From positions 1 through 46,811 of the forward strand of contig JAFTZM010000020.1 in the NCBI GenBank assembly GCA_017464525.1: a stretch of 46,811 nucleotides of DNA, written 5' to 3'. Shown piece by piece: positions 1-7,526 of this stretch (positions are counted from its first letter, which is position 1; each line of letters begins with the position of its first letter). Origin of the DNA: Clostridia bacterium. Its GTDB lineage: Bacteria > Bacillota > Clostridia > Oscillospirales > QAKW01. A program made the translations under genes and the position numbers. Under the pieces are notes generated by a model that did no database searches, had not been told where the DNA came from, and worked only from the letters and a program-made list of their open reading frames with translations.

Positions 1-1
1 A

Positions 2-385
2 AAGATTGCAGAAGCCAAAAGGTCTCTGCAAAGACTACAAAACGGCAAGCTCGATCTGTATGAAGAATACAGGCAAGGAAAAATTACAAGAGAGAAATTC
101 ATATCTATTCAAGAAAGCAGACAAGCGGATATGGATTCGCTACAAGATGAACTGGCAAAACTTGAACAGTATCTTGCTAAAATAAAATCCGGACGAGTAA
201 AAATAGATGAACTGACAGCTGATGCAAAAGACATTTGGGCATTGTCAGAGTACCGCCCGGAAGTGATCCGCAAAATCGTTGAAAGGGTTCGTGTCTATGA
301 GAACGGACGGATTGAAATTGACTTGCTTAATAATGATGACTTTATAACTGAGATATTGGAGTCGGCAGTCAAAATGGCAGGATGA
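2..385 (+). CDS. Large serine recombinase, C-terminal fragment (5' end outside window)
   Basis: The frame is open from the window edge, so the gene starts upstream; 127 residues are visible. The visible part is a charged, Lys/Glu-rich helical stretch with a heptad-like pattern (KRSLQRLQNGKLDLYEEY, then DELAKLEQYL), followed by a short segment with RVRVYENGRIEIDL near the end. This helix plus the terminal RV-x-VY-x(3)-IEI strand is typical of the coiled-coil and C-terminal end of large serine recombinases of the TnpX/Tn4451 type carried by conjugative and mobilizable elements. The catalytic serine domain is not in the window, so the family call rests on the tail alone. The base composition is AT-richer than the housekeeping genes further right, which suits a mobile element. 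It probably marks the right end of an integrated element. Confidence 0.7.
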   Translation, partial: KIAEAKRSLQRLQNGKLDLYEEYRQGKITREKFISIQESRQADMDSLQDELAKLEQYLAKIKSGRVKIDELTADAKDIWALSEYRPEVIRKIVERVRVYENGRIEIDLLNNDDFITEILESAVKMAG

Positions 386-472
386 AGTTGGGAGTTGCCT
401 TAAAAAGTGAAAAATCGACTGATTTTGGTCTAAATCATAAAAAAATCCGAAATTTTTAAAAAAATTAATGGG

Positions 473-617
473 TCCTACTTGACCACAAGCAGAGGGCTGG
501 ATCCTCGGCCTCGGCGCCAAGATCTTCACCATCGCGGGGCCCGTCATCGCCTACGGCACGCTGGCCAGCGTGGTTTATGGAATTATTTATTGGATCATAC
601 AAATGATAAAGGCTTGA
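473..617 (+). pseudogene. Relic of a small hydrophobic protein gene (copy 1)
   Basis: After an in-frame TGA near 479 the frame reads EGWILGLGAKIFTIAGPV, then IAYGTLASVVYGIIYWII, and ends with QMIKA and a stop inside a hairpin. No start codon lies between the upstream stop and the conserved part, so this is a 3' remnant and not an intact gene. The sequence is GC-rich at third positions, unlike the AT-rich recombinase before it. A second diverged copy lies at 1966-2170 beyond the GH43 gene; both share GCAGAGGG and AAGATCTTC at the same spacing. I do not recognise the family. The peptide is one or two membrane-spanning segments. Confidence 0.4.
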
Positions 618-647
618 CCGATCGGTCAAGCCTTTTGCTATCTTTTT
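608..647. terminator. Hairpin terminator, copy A of a repeated module
   Basis: A perfect 28-base palindrome (608-635; arms AAAGGCTTGACCGA and TCGGTCAAGCCTTT) is followed on the plus strand by TTGCTATCTTTTTTT. It sits just past the GH43 stop codon on the minus strand. A nearly identical hairpin with the same flanks lies at 6621-6656. Confidence 0.6.
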
Positions 648-1885
648 TTGAATACAAATTCCGAGAACTTTGCTTCGGAAAAATCACCGAAAAATTTGAA
701 CTCTACCGTGTGCTTGCCGCTGATAGGCGCAATCTCAATATTGTTCGTGGTATACGCAGCTTCTGCATTTGTGCTCAAACAAGCATAGTACGAGCCGTCG
801 ATATACAGTTCCGCTCTGACTTTTTGGTCGGATTGCAGCGTGATGGAAAGGGTGTTTTCTTCGTCAAAGTGCAGATAACGGAATATAACGGTGTCGTTTG
901 GTTTTATCTGAGCGACGGCAAATCCGTGACAGGACGATTTGTCTCCTTCAATGCGTGCATTACCGCTCAATTCACATGCACGAAGTGCCGGCATCACATC
1001 ATTTGCAGGGAGAGAAATTTCTTTGCCGGAAGTAGTCATCCTTACTTCGCTTATCTTTCCGTTTTCATCAATCGTGATCGGCTCAACGCATACGTGGCGG
1101 GAATATTTGGAGCCGTGCGTGGAACGGTGGTAAAAAACATACCATTGTCCGTTGAAGCACTCAATAGAGCCGTGATTATTCCAAGTTTGAGGGTCGCAAC
1201 CAAAGTTGTCGACGATAACGCCCTGATATACAAAATCGCCCATAGGATTGTCCGAAACGGCGTAGCCAATGGAGGTGGCCTTATTACCGTGACGGTGGGT
1301 ATCTGTGTAAGTAAAATAGTATTTGCCGTTGATCTTTTTGACCGAGCTTCCTTCGTGGAACTCGTGTTTTGCAACGCTGAGCGGCTGGGTAATGGTTTCG
1401 AGGTCGATCTCGACCATACTGTCCTTTAATTTTGCAACGCGTACACCGTCAAACTGTCCCCAATAGAGATATGCCTGGCCGTCATCATCAATAAATACGG
1501 CTGGATCAATCATCGTCACGTGCTCAATAGGGCCAACGTCTTTGAAAGGACCGTATGGGCAATCAGAAACTGCAACACCGCAACGACCGTCGGGAACACA
1601 ATAGTAAAGATAATACTTTCCATCGCGATAAGCACAGTCGGGGGCATAAAGTGCTTTGCTTCCCTTTGCCCATTCAGCATCATCAATACAAAAAGAAACG
1701 CCGTGATCCACCCAATCAATCATGTTGTCCGAAGAATATACATGATATTCATTGCTGCAATATTGCATTTTTCCCTCTATATCAAATGAACCGTAGAGGT
1801 AAATTCGTCCGTCTTCCCAAACGTGCGCCTCTACGTCGGGGACAAAGATAGCTGAATTTAAAATAGGGTTGGAAGAATGTTGCAT
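638..1885 (-). CDS. Glycoside hydrolase family 43 protein (beta-xylosidase/arabinofuranosidase-like)
   Basis: 415 residues with no signal peptide, so probably intracellular, acting on imported oligosaccharides. The five-bladed propeller fold is indicated by the GH43 triad: Asp17 in VPDVEAHVW (general base), Asp127 in MIDPAVFIDDDG (pKa modulator) and Glu178 in FHEGSSVKK (general acid). The repeated blade motifs DGRIYLYGS, DGKYYLYYC, DGQAYLYWG and NGKYYFTYTD are also present. Residues from about 300 form a beta-rich C-terminal module (ending HTVEFKFFGDFSEAKF) resembling a carbohydrate-binding module 6-like domain. The start is supported by AAAGGAG six bases upstream. Substrate specificity (xylose, arabinose or galactose) cannot be told from sequence alone. 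It is monocistronic with its own promoter and lies between two relic copies of an unrelated small gene. Confidence 0.9.
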   Translation of the reverse strand: MQHSSNPILNSAIFVPDVEAHVWEDGRIYLYGSFDIEGKMQYCSNEYHVYSSDNMIDWVDHGVSFCIDDAEWAKGSKALYAPDCAYRDGKYYLYYCVPDGRCGVAVSDCPYGPFKDVGPIEHVTMIDPAVFIDDDGQAYLYWGQFDGVRVAKLKDSMVEIDLETITQPLSVAKHEFHEGSSVKKINGKYYFTYTDTHRHGNKATSIGYAVSDNPMGDFVYQGVIVDNFGCDPQTWNNHGSIECFNGQWYVFYHRSTHGSKYSRHVCVEPITIDENGKISEVRMTTSGKEISLPANDVMPALRACELSGNARIEGDKSSCHGFAVAQIKPNDTVIFRYLHFDEENTLSITLQSDQKVRAELYIDGSYYACLSTNAEAAYTTNNIEIAPISGKHTVEFKFFGDFSEAKFSEFVFKKR

Positions 1886-1914
1886 CGGGAATTCTCCTTT
1901 TGGTTAATATATGC

Positions 1915-1943
1915 ATTTTATCACACCGCTGTTTTGATGTCAA
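1915..1943 (-). promoter_or_regulatory. Sigma-A promoter of the GH43 gene
   Basis: On the minus strand TTGACA (1943-1938) is separated by 17 bases from TAAAAT (1920-1915), 30 bases before the GH43 start codon. The -35 is consensus and the -10 has one mismatch. Confidence 0.6.
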
Positions 1944-1965
1944 TGTTTTTGCAAACGGGCATCTC

Positions 1966-2170
1966 CTATATTGACGGCAGCAGAGGGTTTCGTCCTCGGC
2001 GTCGGCGCAAAGATCTTCTCCTGTTGCGGTGCCCGATAAAATCTTCGGGCTTACGCTTTTCCTTGATTTTATCGACCGCGGCCACTCGCTCGGCTCCCTT
2101 CATCCGCCCCGGTGGCGGTCCGGTCGTCACCTACGGCGTGATTCATGAAATCATTGATAGATATGATTAA
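1966..2170 (+). pseudogene. Relic of the same small hydrophobic gene (copy 2), interrupted
   Basis: Reads EGFVLGVGAKIFSCCGA and then a stop; homology to copy 1 (473-617) resumes near 2112 with GPVVTYGVIHEIIDRYD and a stop at 2168-2170. Between the two parts lie about 80 extra bases containing the inverted arms GATAAAATC and GATTTTATC. There is no start codon. Copy 1 and copy 2 align best over GCAGAGGG, CTCGGC, TCGGCGC and AAGATCTTC. Confidence 0.35.
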
Positions 2171-2199
2171 AAAAGGCAGGGCTTCCTACCTTTTTTCTT
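2169..2199 (+). terminator. Terminator after relic copy 2
   Basis: Arms AAAAAAGG (2169-2176) and CCTTTTTT (2189-2196) enclose a partly paired AGG/CCT core, then CTTG. It insulates the downstream AraC gene. Confidence 0.4.
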
Positions 2200-2249
2200 G
2201 CTTAATGCCAATAACCGTGTTATTATTGTCTCAAACGAGGTGATGATCC

Positions 2250-3083
2250 ATGTATAACGATTCCTTTCGGGCGCATTACGGCAATGCACCGATCGCGATC
2301 AGCAGCACCGAGAATTTCACGCCGACAAGACCGCACATTCACAACCAAGTGGAGATGCTTTACATCGTTAAGGGAAGCTCGGAAATACAGATTTCCAACA
2401 ACACCTTTCAAGCAAAAGCCGGTGACTTATTCTTTGTAAATCCATTGGAGGTACACGCTGTTACAGTGAACACCGCAGCGCCGTATTGCCATCGCTGTAT
2501 TTGTTTTGAGCGCTCCTTGATTGCAGATAAAAAATTATCGGATGATCTGCAAAAAGGATATGTTGCCATACCGTACTGTTTTACGGCGGAGGAGGAAATA
2601 ACGGGCAGACTCTCTGCATTGTTTGAAGAGATGTATGAAGCGGTAACGCGAAATTCTGCCGCATTGCTTTTTGAAGTTACCGCCCTTGTCTCGTCGATGT
2701 TTTCTCTTTTTATCAACCATCATTTATTGATCGATCATTCTGCAGAGAATAAGCAGTCGGCTTTTTGCGCCGAGGTTACAAACTACATATCACGCCATTA
2801 CTCCGAGGAAATAACCTCCCACGAGATCGCGCAGTCCTTATTCTACACGCAAAGTCATTTCTGCAGAAAATTTAAAAGAATCTTCGGCGTTTCTTTTTCG
2901 GAGTATCTGACGATGTATCGCTTGCTGGCCGGGAAAGAAAAGCTTATTGCAGAAAATAAAAGCGTGGGAGCAATTGCTGCGGAATGTGGTTTTCGCAGTG
3001 CCAATTACTTTACAGCCTGTTTCAAGAAAACGTTTAAAATCACCCCGTTAAGATATAGAAAGATCAATACAGTGCTAAAATAA
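2250..3083 (+). CDS. AraC family transcriptional regulator with cupin sensor domain
   Basis: 277 residues. The N-terminal half is a cupin-type sugar-binding domain: HIHNQVEMLYIVKGSSEIQI and then KAGDLFFVNPLEVHAV, the two-strand HxH/GD pattern of AraC sensor domains. The C-terminal 100 residues hold two helix-turn-helix units: first EEITSHEIAQSLFYTQSHFC with RKFKRIFGVSFSEYL, then KSVGAIAAECGFRSANYF followed by ACFKKTFKITPLRYR. The start has a GAGGTGATGATCC leader. It lies 74 bases ahead of a glycosidase-epimerase-hydrolase operon on the same strand, so it is the likely activator of that operon, responding to a sugar released by it (inference). The stop is followed by that operon's own promoter. 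Confidence 0.9.
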   Translation: MYNDSFRAHYGNAPIAISSTENFTPTRPHIHNQVEMLYIVKGSSEIQISNNTFQAKAGDLFFVNPLEVHAVTVNTAAPYCHRCICFERSLIADKKLSDDLQKGYVAIPYCFTAEEEITGRLSALFEEMYEAVTRNSAALLFEVTALVSSMFSLFINHHLLIDHSAENKQSAFCAEVTNYISRHYSEEITSHEIAQSLFYTQSHFCRKFKRIFGVSFSEYLTMYRLLAGKEKLIAENKSVGAIAAECGFRSANYFTACFKKTFKITPLRYRKINTVLK

Positions 3084-3116
3084 AGCGAACACAAAACAAC
3101 TTTTTTTATGCTGATA

Positions 3117-3125
3117 TGCTATAAT
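3117..3125 (+). promoter_or_regulatory. Extended -10 promoter of the 3158 operon
   Basis: TGCTATAAT is an extended -10 with a perfect hexamer, 33 bases before the start codon. No good -35 is present, which suits activation by the adjacent AraC protein. The ribosome binding site is AAAAGGAG followed by a T run and ATG. Confidence 0.5.
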
Positions 3126-3157
3126 TTTCACATCAACATAAAAGGAGTTGTTTTTTT

Positions 3158-4558
3158 ATGAGAAAGACGGTTGTTATTTACGGATCCAAGGACACGCCTC
3201 TGATGCGGAAAGCGATTGAGGTTTTGAGCCAAACGCTGCTCGATTATATCGGCTCCTATCCCGCCTCTTTTCAATATGATGCCGCTACAGATTATTCCAA
3301 ATACAGATGTATCTTTATCGGAACCAAAAACAACCATCCGTACATTGCCCAGAGCACACAGACGGTGCCGCCTCATGCAGAGGCATACGCCATATCGGTA
3401 CAGAACGACACCGTTATCATCGAGGGCTCCGATGATGCAGGGGTATTGTACGGTTGCATTGATTTTTATAATCAGTATATCGTACGTTTTGAATACGCTT
3501 CTAACCACAACCGATATCATCAAAACATTTTTGACGATGTACTTCCGGATTTTGCCTATTCCTCTGCCCCAACGGTCAGATCCAGAGGGTTATGGACATG
3601 GGGGTTTGTGATTTACGATTACAAAGGCTACATCGATAATATGGTGAAGCTGAAAATGAATACACTCATTATGTGGAACGACTATGCCCCGCTCAATGCC
3701 AAAGAGATCATTGATTATGCCCATTCCTGCGGAATTCGGGTGATCTGGGGCTTTTCCTGGGGATGGGACTCTGGGTGCAAAAACCTTTCGCTGGAAAGCC
3801 TTCCCACCCAATCGCAGGATATCTTCCGGAAATTCAAGGAAGAATATGCCCCTCTTTCGGTGGATGGGATCTACTTCCAGACCATCACCGAGCTCAAAAC
3901 GGAATACCTCGGCGGTATTCTTGTGGCCGATGCAGTTACAGATTTCGTCAACAACACCGCCAAGCTTTTCTTCAGCGAATATCCCGACCTCGAAATACAA
4001 TTCGGGTTGCATGCCACCTCTGTGAAGCAACGCTTGGAAATCATCAAAAAGGTTGACGCAAGACTCCGGATCGTTTGGGAAGATTGCGGCTCCTTCCCGT
4101 TTTCTTACATCCCGCATGATCTGGACAGCTTCGAAGAGACAAAGGCCTTTGCAGAAAAGATCGCAACCTTGCGGGGGACGGACGATCGATTTGGCGTTGT
4201 TACAAAAGGCTTGACCAAGCTGGATTGGTCACGGTTTGAGCATCTGGACGGCCCTGCCGCTATGGGCACCGGTTCCAAATCCTGGAAAGCCGATCGAATC
4301 GTCCGTAAGAGCAAGATATGGAGATATTTGCAGGCTTACTGGCTCACCAATGCAGATAAGGTTTTGGAAATGATCAAAGCAATGGCTGAAGCAAAACAGG
4401 GTGATTTGCTGATTACCGCATTGGTGGAAGACGGTATGTTTGAGGAGAACATCATGTTCCCTGTTGCGCTGTATTCCGAAATGCTCTGGGATTGCAACGC
4501 AGATCTGCCGCAGCTTATCAACCAGGTTGCCCTCAGAGAATATGTCACTTTTGCATAG
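3158..4558 (+). CDS. TIM-barrel glycoside hydrolase-like protein with GH67/GH20-type N-terminal domain
   Basis: 466 residues with no signal peptide. Residues 1-130 form an alpha/beta domain like the N-terminal domain of alpha-glucuronidases and beta-hexosaminidases, including YRCIFIGTKN and VIIEGSDDAGVLYGCIDF. The rest reads as a TIM barrel: TVRSRGLWTWG, YIDNMVKLKMNTLIMWND, YAHSCGIRVIWGFSWGW, and VDGIYFQTITELKTEY at the strand-4 position where family members carry the acid. VRIVWEDCGSFPF-like sequence follows near 310. I cannot assign a specific GH family; a GH20-, GH67- or GH115-related enzyme is possible. It is the first gene of a three-gene unit with an AGE epimerase (66 bases downstream) and a metallo-hydrolase, which suggests breakdown of one unusual sugar conjugate. 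Confidence 0.65.
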   Translation: MRKTVVIYGSKDTPLMRKAIEVLSQTLLDYIGSYPASFQYDAATDYSKYRCIFIGTKNNHPYIAQSTQTVPPHAEAYAISVQNDTVIIEGSDDAGVLYGCIDFYNQYIVRFEYASNHNRYHQNIFDDVLPDFAYSSAPTVRSRGLWTWGFVIYDYKGYIDNMVKLKMNTLIMWNDYAPLNAKEIIDYAHSCGIRVIWGFSWGWDSGCKNLSLESLPTQSQDIFRKFKEEYAPLSVDGIYFQTITELKTEYLGGILVADAVTDFVNNTAKLFFSEYPDLEIQFGLHATSVKQRLEIIKKVDARLRIVWEDCGSFPFSYIPHDLDSFEETKAFAEKIATLRGTDDRFGVVTKGLTKLDWSRFEHLDGPAAMGTGSKSWKADRIVRKSKIWRYLQAYWLTNADKVLEMIKAMAEAKQGDLLITALVEDGMFEENIMFPVALYSEMLWDCNADLPQLINQVALREYVTFA

Positions 4559-4624
4559 AGTGAGCAAAAATCCGCCTTATCGAAACGGAGTTCGGGTTTG
4601 ACTGCTCACCCTAGGAGGAGAGAA

Positions 4625-5785
4625 ATGTTGTATAAAAAAGAGCTAATAGAAAACATTCTGCCCTTTTGGCTCGAGAATGCTATTGATTACAAAAACGGCG
4701 GCATTTATACCCAGCTGGATGAAAAAGGCACCATTTACGGCAAGGAAAAAAGTGTTTGGTTCCAAGGCCGTGCGTTATGGACATTTTCAAAAGCCTATAA
4801 CCTCATCGAAAGAAATCCCGCGTATTTAAAGGCGGCAGATGCGATCTACGGTTTTTTACCAAAATGTACCGATACAGACGGTCGTATGTTTTTTACTGTC
4901 ACAGAGGATGGCCGGGAACTTCAAAAAAGAAGATATTATTTTTCGGAGACTTTTGCAGCGATTGGTTGCGCAGAGTATTACAAAGCAACCGGCAATAAAG
5001 ATGCGCTGACGGATGCGGAAAAGTATTTTGATGTGGCTTATGAATGTTATACCGGAGCACGGAAAACCGCACCGAAAACTAATCCCCAAAATGCACCGAT
5101 GAAGGCACTTTCGCCGGTCATGATCTTGCTATCCACCGCGCAAACTCTACGCTGCGCCTGCAAGAAGAATGAAAAGAAATATAATGAAATAGCAGCTGCT
5201 TGCCTTAACGAGATCCTGCACGGCGGATTCTTGACAGATCGTGGGCTGCTGGAAAGTGTATCCCAAGAAGGAAAATTCGTAGATACTCCTGCCGGGAGAG
5301 TTGTAAACCCGGGGCATTCTTTGGAGGCGGCCTGGTTTGTTATACTGGAGGGTATTCTAAGCGGCAACCAAAATGCTATAGCTGCGGGCAAAAGAATCAT
5401 TGATATTACCCTCCCCTTGGGCTGGGATCAAAAGCACGGCGGGATCATTGCTTTTTGTGATATTAATAAGCAGCCACCCATGCAGTTGGAATGGGATATG
5501 AAGTTATGGTGGCCGCAGTGCGAAGCCATGATCGCATTGAGGCTGGCATACCGGCTGTTTGGGGATGACACCTATCGCCTCCGATATGAGGAATTGAAAA
5601 ACTATTGCCAAAAACACTTTGTCGATGCCCAAAACGGCGAGTGGTACGGCTATTTGCATTATGATAACACCGTTTCAACCACTTTAAAAGGAAATATCTT
5701 CAAAGGTCCTTTCCACATACCGAGATTGTATATGATCATGTCTGTCTTGGATGAGGACGGATGCATTGAACGGTACGCGCAATAA
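4625..5785 (+). CDS. AGE family sugar epimerase/isomerase (N-acylglucosamine 2-epimerase-like)
   Basis: 386 residues from the ATG at 4625, chosen because AGGAGGAGA lies directly upstream; an in-frame ATG at 4598 lacks such a site. The (alpha/alpha)6-barrel family is shown by FWLENAIDYKNGGIYTQLD near the start, KSVWFQGRALWTFSKAY, YYFSETFAAIGCAEYY, the signature VVNPGHSLEAAWF around residue 230 (catalytic His region), the DMKLWWPQCEAMIAL segment, and the C-terminal KGNIFKGPFHIPRLY. The family interconverts GlcNAc/ManNAc, glucose/mannose or cellobiose/glucosyl-mannose; the substrate here is not decidable. It is downstream of a glycosidase-like gene and 14 bases ahead of a metallo-hydrolase, so it probably processes the sugar released by that glycosidase. 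Confidence 0.88.
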   Translation: MLYKKELIENILPFWLENAIDYKNGGIYTQLDEKGTIYGKEKSVWFQGRALWTFSKAYNLIERNPAYLKAADAIYGFLPKCTDTDGRMFFTVTEDGRELQKRRYYFSETFAAIGCAEYYKATGNKDALTDAEKYFDVAYECYTGARKTAPKTNPQNAPMKALSPVMILLSTAQTLRCACKKNEKKYNEIAAACLNEILHGGFLTDRGLLESVSQEGKFVDTPAGRVVNPGHSLEAAWFVILEGILSGNQNAIAAGKRIIDITLPLGWDQKHGGIIAFCDINKQPPMQLEWDMKLWWPQCEAMIALRLAYRLFGDDTYRLRYEELKNYCQKHFVDAQNGEWYGYLHYDNTVSTTLKGNIFKGPFHIPRLYMIMSVLDEDGCIERYAQ

Positions 5786-5799
5786 CGAGGGAGGATTTT

Positions 5800-6618
5800 A
5801 TGAAAATCACATATCTGGGTACTGCGGCGGCGGAAGGATTTCCTGCTGTATTTTGCAACTGTGAATACTGCAACCGAGCAAGAGAATTGGGTGGCAAAAA
5901 CATTCGCACGCGTTCACAGGCAATCATAAATGATGACCGGCTTATTGATTTGCCAGCAGATACATACAACCATTTTTTATTAAACGGCATTTTGGGGGAT
6001 CGAATTAAGTATCTTTTTATCACACATTCCCATTCCGACCATTTTTATCCCCTGGAATTGGGAATGCGGCAGGGCGCTTTTGCACATCAAATGCAGGCTC
6101 CGGTATTAAATGTTTACTGCGGTCAGGGCGCATATGACAAATTGTGTGCTGAATTTAAAGAATCGAAGGGGATTGAGATAACCTTATTAAAGGCATACAA
6201 AGAAATCGTTCTGAACGGATATGAGATCATCCCTCTGCCTGCCAGGCATTTTAATGGCGATAATGCCTTATTTTTCATCATAAAAGGGGATAAAACGATC
6301 CTTTATGCCCACGATACCGGATTCTTTTATGATGAGGTTTTCGACTATGTCGAAAAGGAACACTTATATTTTGACTTGATCAGTTTGGATTGCACCAACA
6401 TCGATCTCTCCATCTCCGATGAAGGCGGCCATATGGGGCTGGAGAACATCGCGCGATTGACCCAAAAGCTCACCGGCATTTCGGCGATCGATGATAAAAC
6501 GGTTCGATACATCAATCATTTTTCTCATAATGCAAACCCCATCCATCACTTGCTGGAAAAACGGGTTGAGAGCATGAACCTAAACGTTGCATACAATGGG
6601 CTTCAAATAGACTTATGA
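5800..6618 (+). CDS. Metallo-beta-lactamase fold hydrolase, PhnP-like
   Basis: 272 residues. The metal site motif THSHSDH (His76, His78, Asp80, His81) is intact. ARHF near 145 and YAHDTGFF near 170 supply the later His and Asp ligands, and NHFSHN near 250 the C-terminal His. The N-terminal Cys cluster FCNCEYC (Cys19, 21, 24) followed by ARELGGKNIRTRSQ matches the structural zinc site of PhnP-type cyclic phosphodiesterases. That family cleaves cyclic ribose phosphates or similar phosphodiesters, so the protein may act on a phosphorylated sugar made by the operon (inference). The RBS is GAGGGAGG. It ends at a bidirectional hairpin. Confidence 0.85.
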   Translation: MKITYLGTAAAEGFPAVFCNCEYCNRARELGGKNIRTRSQAIINDDRLIDLPADTYNHFLLNGILGDRIKYLFITHSHSDHFYPLELGMRQGAFAHQMQAPVLNVYCGQGAYDKLCAEFKESKGIEITLLKAYKEIVLNGYEIIPLPARHFNGDNALFFIIKGDKTILYAHDTGFFYDEVFDYVEKEHLYFDLISLDCTNIDLSISDEGGHMGLENIARLTQKLTGISAIDDKTVRYINHFSHNANPIHHLLEKRVESMNLNVAYNGLQIDL

Positions 6619-6620
6619 AT

Positions 6621-6656
6621 AAAAGGCTTGACCGAGCGGTCAAGCCTTTTGCTTCT
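6621..6656. terminator. Bidirectional terminator, copy B of a repeated module
   Basis: Arms AAAAGGCTTGACCG (6621-6634) and CGGTCAAGCCTTTT (6637-6650) flank AG; downstream on plus is GCTTCTTTTT. It separates two convergent genes and overlaps the last codons of the minus-strand AraC gene. The hairpin and several flanking bases match copy A at 608-647. Confidence 0.7.
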
Positions 6657-7374
6657 TTTTGAATTGCAGGGGCGTTGCACCGAATCTTTTTCTGAACATG
6701 GCAGAAAATTGTGCCGAGGTGCAAAAGCCGCAGCGATAGGCAATTTCCGTACAGTTAAAATTGCCCTCAAGCAGCATTTTTTCAGCGGCAAGCAGCCGCT
6801 GCTCGATCAAAAATTGCCGGGGAGAATATCCCGTAAGGGCTTTGAACTTATGCTGAAAATAATCGTAGCTCAGATTAAGCTGCCCGGCACAATCGGAAAA
6901 ATTGATACGTTCATGAAAATTTTCCCGTATGTAGTTGATGATGTACTCAAAATTTTTAGTGGCATCCGGATTATTTTTGCTTCTGGAAATATGCAGCATC
7001 AGCTCATTGAGTTTTACGGTAAGCATATCCTGATAACCGTACTTCTGTATTTTCACCTCTTGAAGCAGCTCTTTGAGGATCTTATGGATCACACGCGGCG
7101 GATCGGTATAAAAACCCGGCTGCATCTCGCAGGCACCCGAAAATTCAAGGCAGATCACCTCCGAATCAGAACGGTGCGTTTCATTGTGCTCGGTATGACG
7201 GGGGATCACCGCAAAGCAACGGTCCGAGAACTGAAAGGCTTTTCCGCCTATCTCAGTCTCTCCGCTGCCGAAGACGTAATAAACCAATTCGTGATATTTA
7301 TGAGAATGGTTCATAATATGGCGCTTTTGAATTCTTTTTGCTTCCCATATAGAAACCAGCAGAAGTTCCTGCAT
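6640..7374 (-). CDS. AraC family transcriptional regulator
   Basis: 244 residues from the ATG at 7374, preferred over in-frame ATGs at 7392 and 7386 because GAGGTG is four bases upstream of it. The N-terminal cupin part includes MNHSHKYHELVYYVFGSG and RCFAVIPRHTEHNETH. The C-terminal DNA-binding domain has both helix-turn-helix units: INFSDCAGQLNLSYDYFQ with FKALTGYSPRQFL, and FNCTEIAYRCGFCTSAQF with RKRFGATPLQFKK. It is divergent from a nucleoside hydrolase gene, with direct repeats in the shared control region, so that gene is the likely target. The 3' end lies inside the shared terminator hairpin. Confidence 0.88.
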   Translation of the reverse strand: MQELLLVSIWEAKRIQKRHIMNHSHKYHELVYYVFGSGETEIGGKAFQFSDRCFAVIPRHTEHNETHRSDSEVICLEFSGACEMQPGFYTDPPRVIHKILKELLQEVKIQKYGYQDMLTVKLNELMLHISRSKNNPDATKNFEYIINYIRENFHERINFSDCAGQLNLSYDYFQHKFKALTGYSPRQFLIEQRLLAAEKMLLEGNFNCTEIAYRCGFCTSAQFSAMFRKRFGATPLQFKKKQKA

Positions 7375-7466
7375 ACAGCACCTCATCAACAATGTTTTTA
7401 ACCATTATAACATATCGTAAATCATTTTTCAATAAAGCCAATCGATATAAAAAATCAACCATATCA

Positions 7467-7501
7467 TTATATGATTTCTTTGGATCGTGTTATATGATTT
7501 C
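7467..7501. promoter_or_regulatory. Direct-repeat operator candidate
   Basis: TTATATGATTTC occurs at 7467-7478 and again at 7490-7501, a 23-base period, between the divergent AraC gene and the nucleoside hydrolase. Further AAATCA half-sites lie just upstream. Paired direct repeats two turns apart are the usual layout of AraC-family sites. Confidence 0.4.
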
Positions 7502-7526
7502 ATAAAAATAAAAGGAGGCGGCTACT

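Noticed and set aside
479..1429. A 316-codon plus-strand open frame running through the GH43 gene
   Set aside because: It is antisense to a clear GH43 gene with intact catalytic motifs; only its first 130 bases cover the relic, in a different frame.
3590..4117. A 175-codon minus-strand frame opposite the glycosidase-like gene
   Set aside because: No ribosome site, no family resemblance, and the plus-strand frame has promoter, RBS and domain structure.
4200..4222. Third copy of the AGGCTTGACC terminator arm inside the glycosidase-like gene
   Set aside because: Only the left arm matches and no complementary right arm follows; chance similarity within coding sequence.
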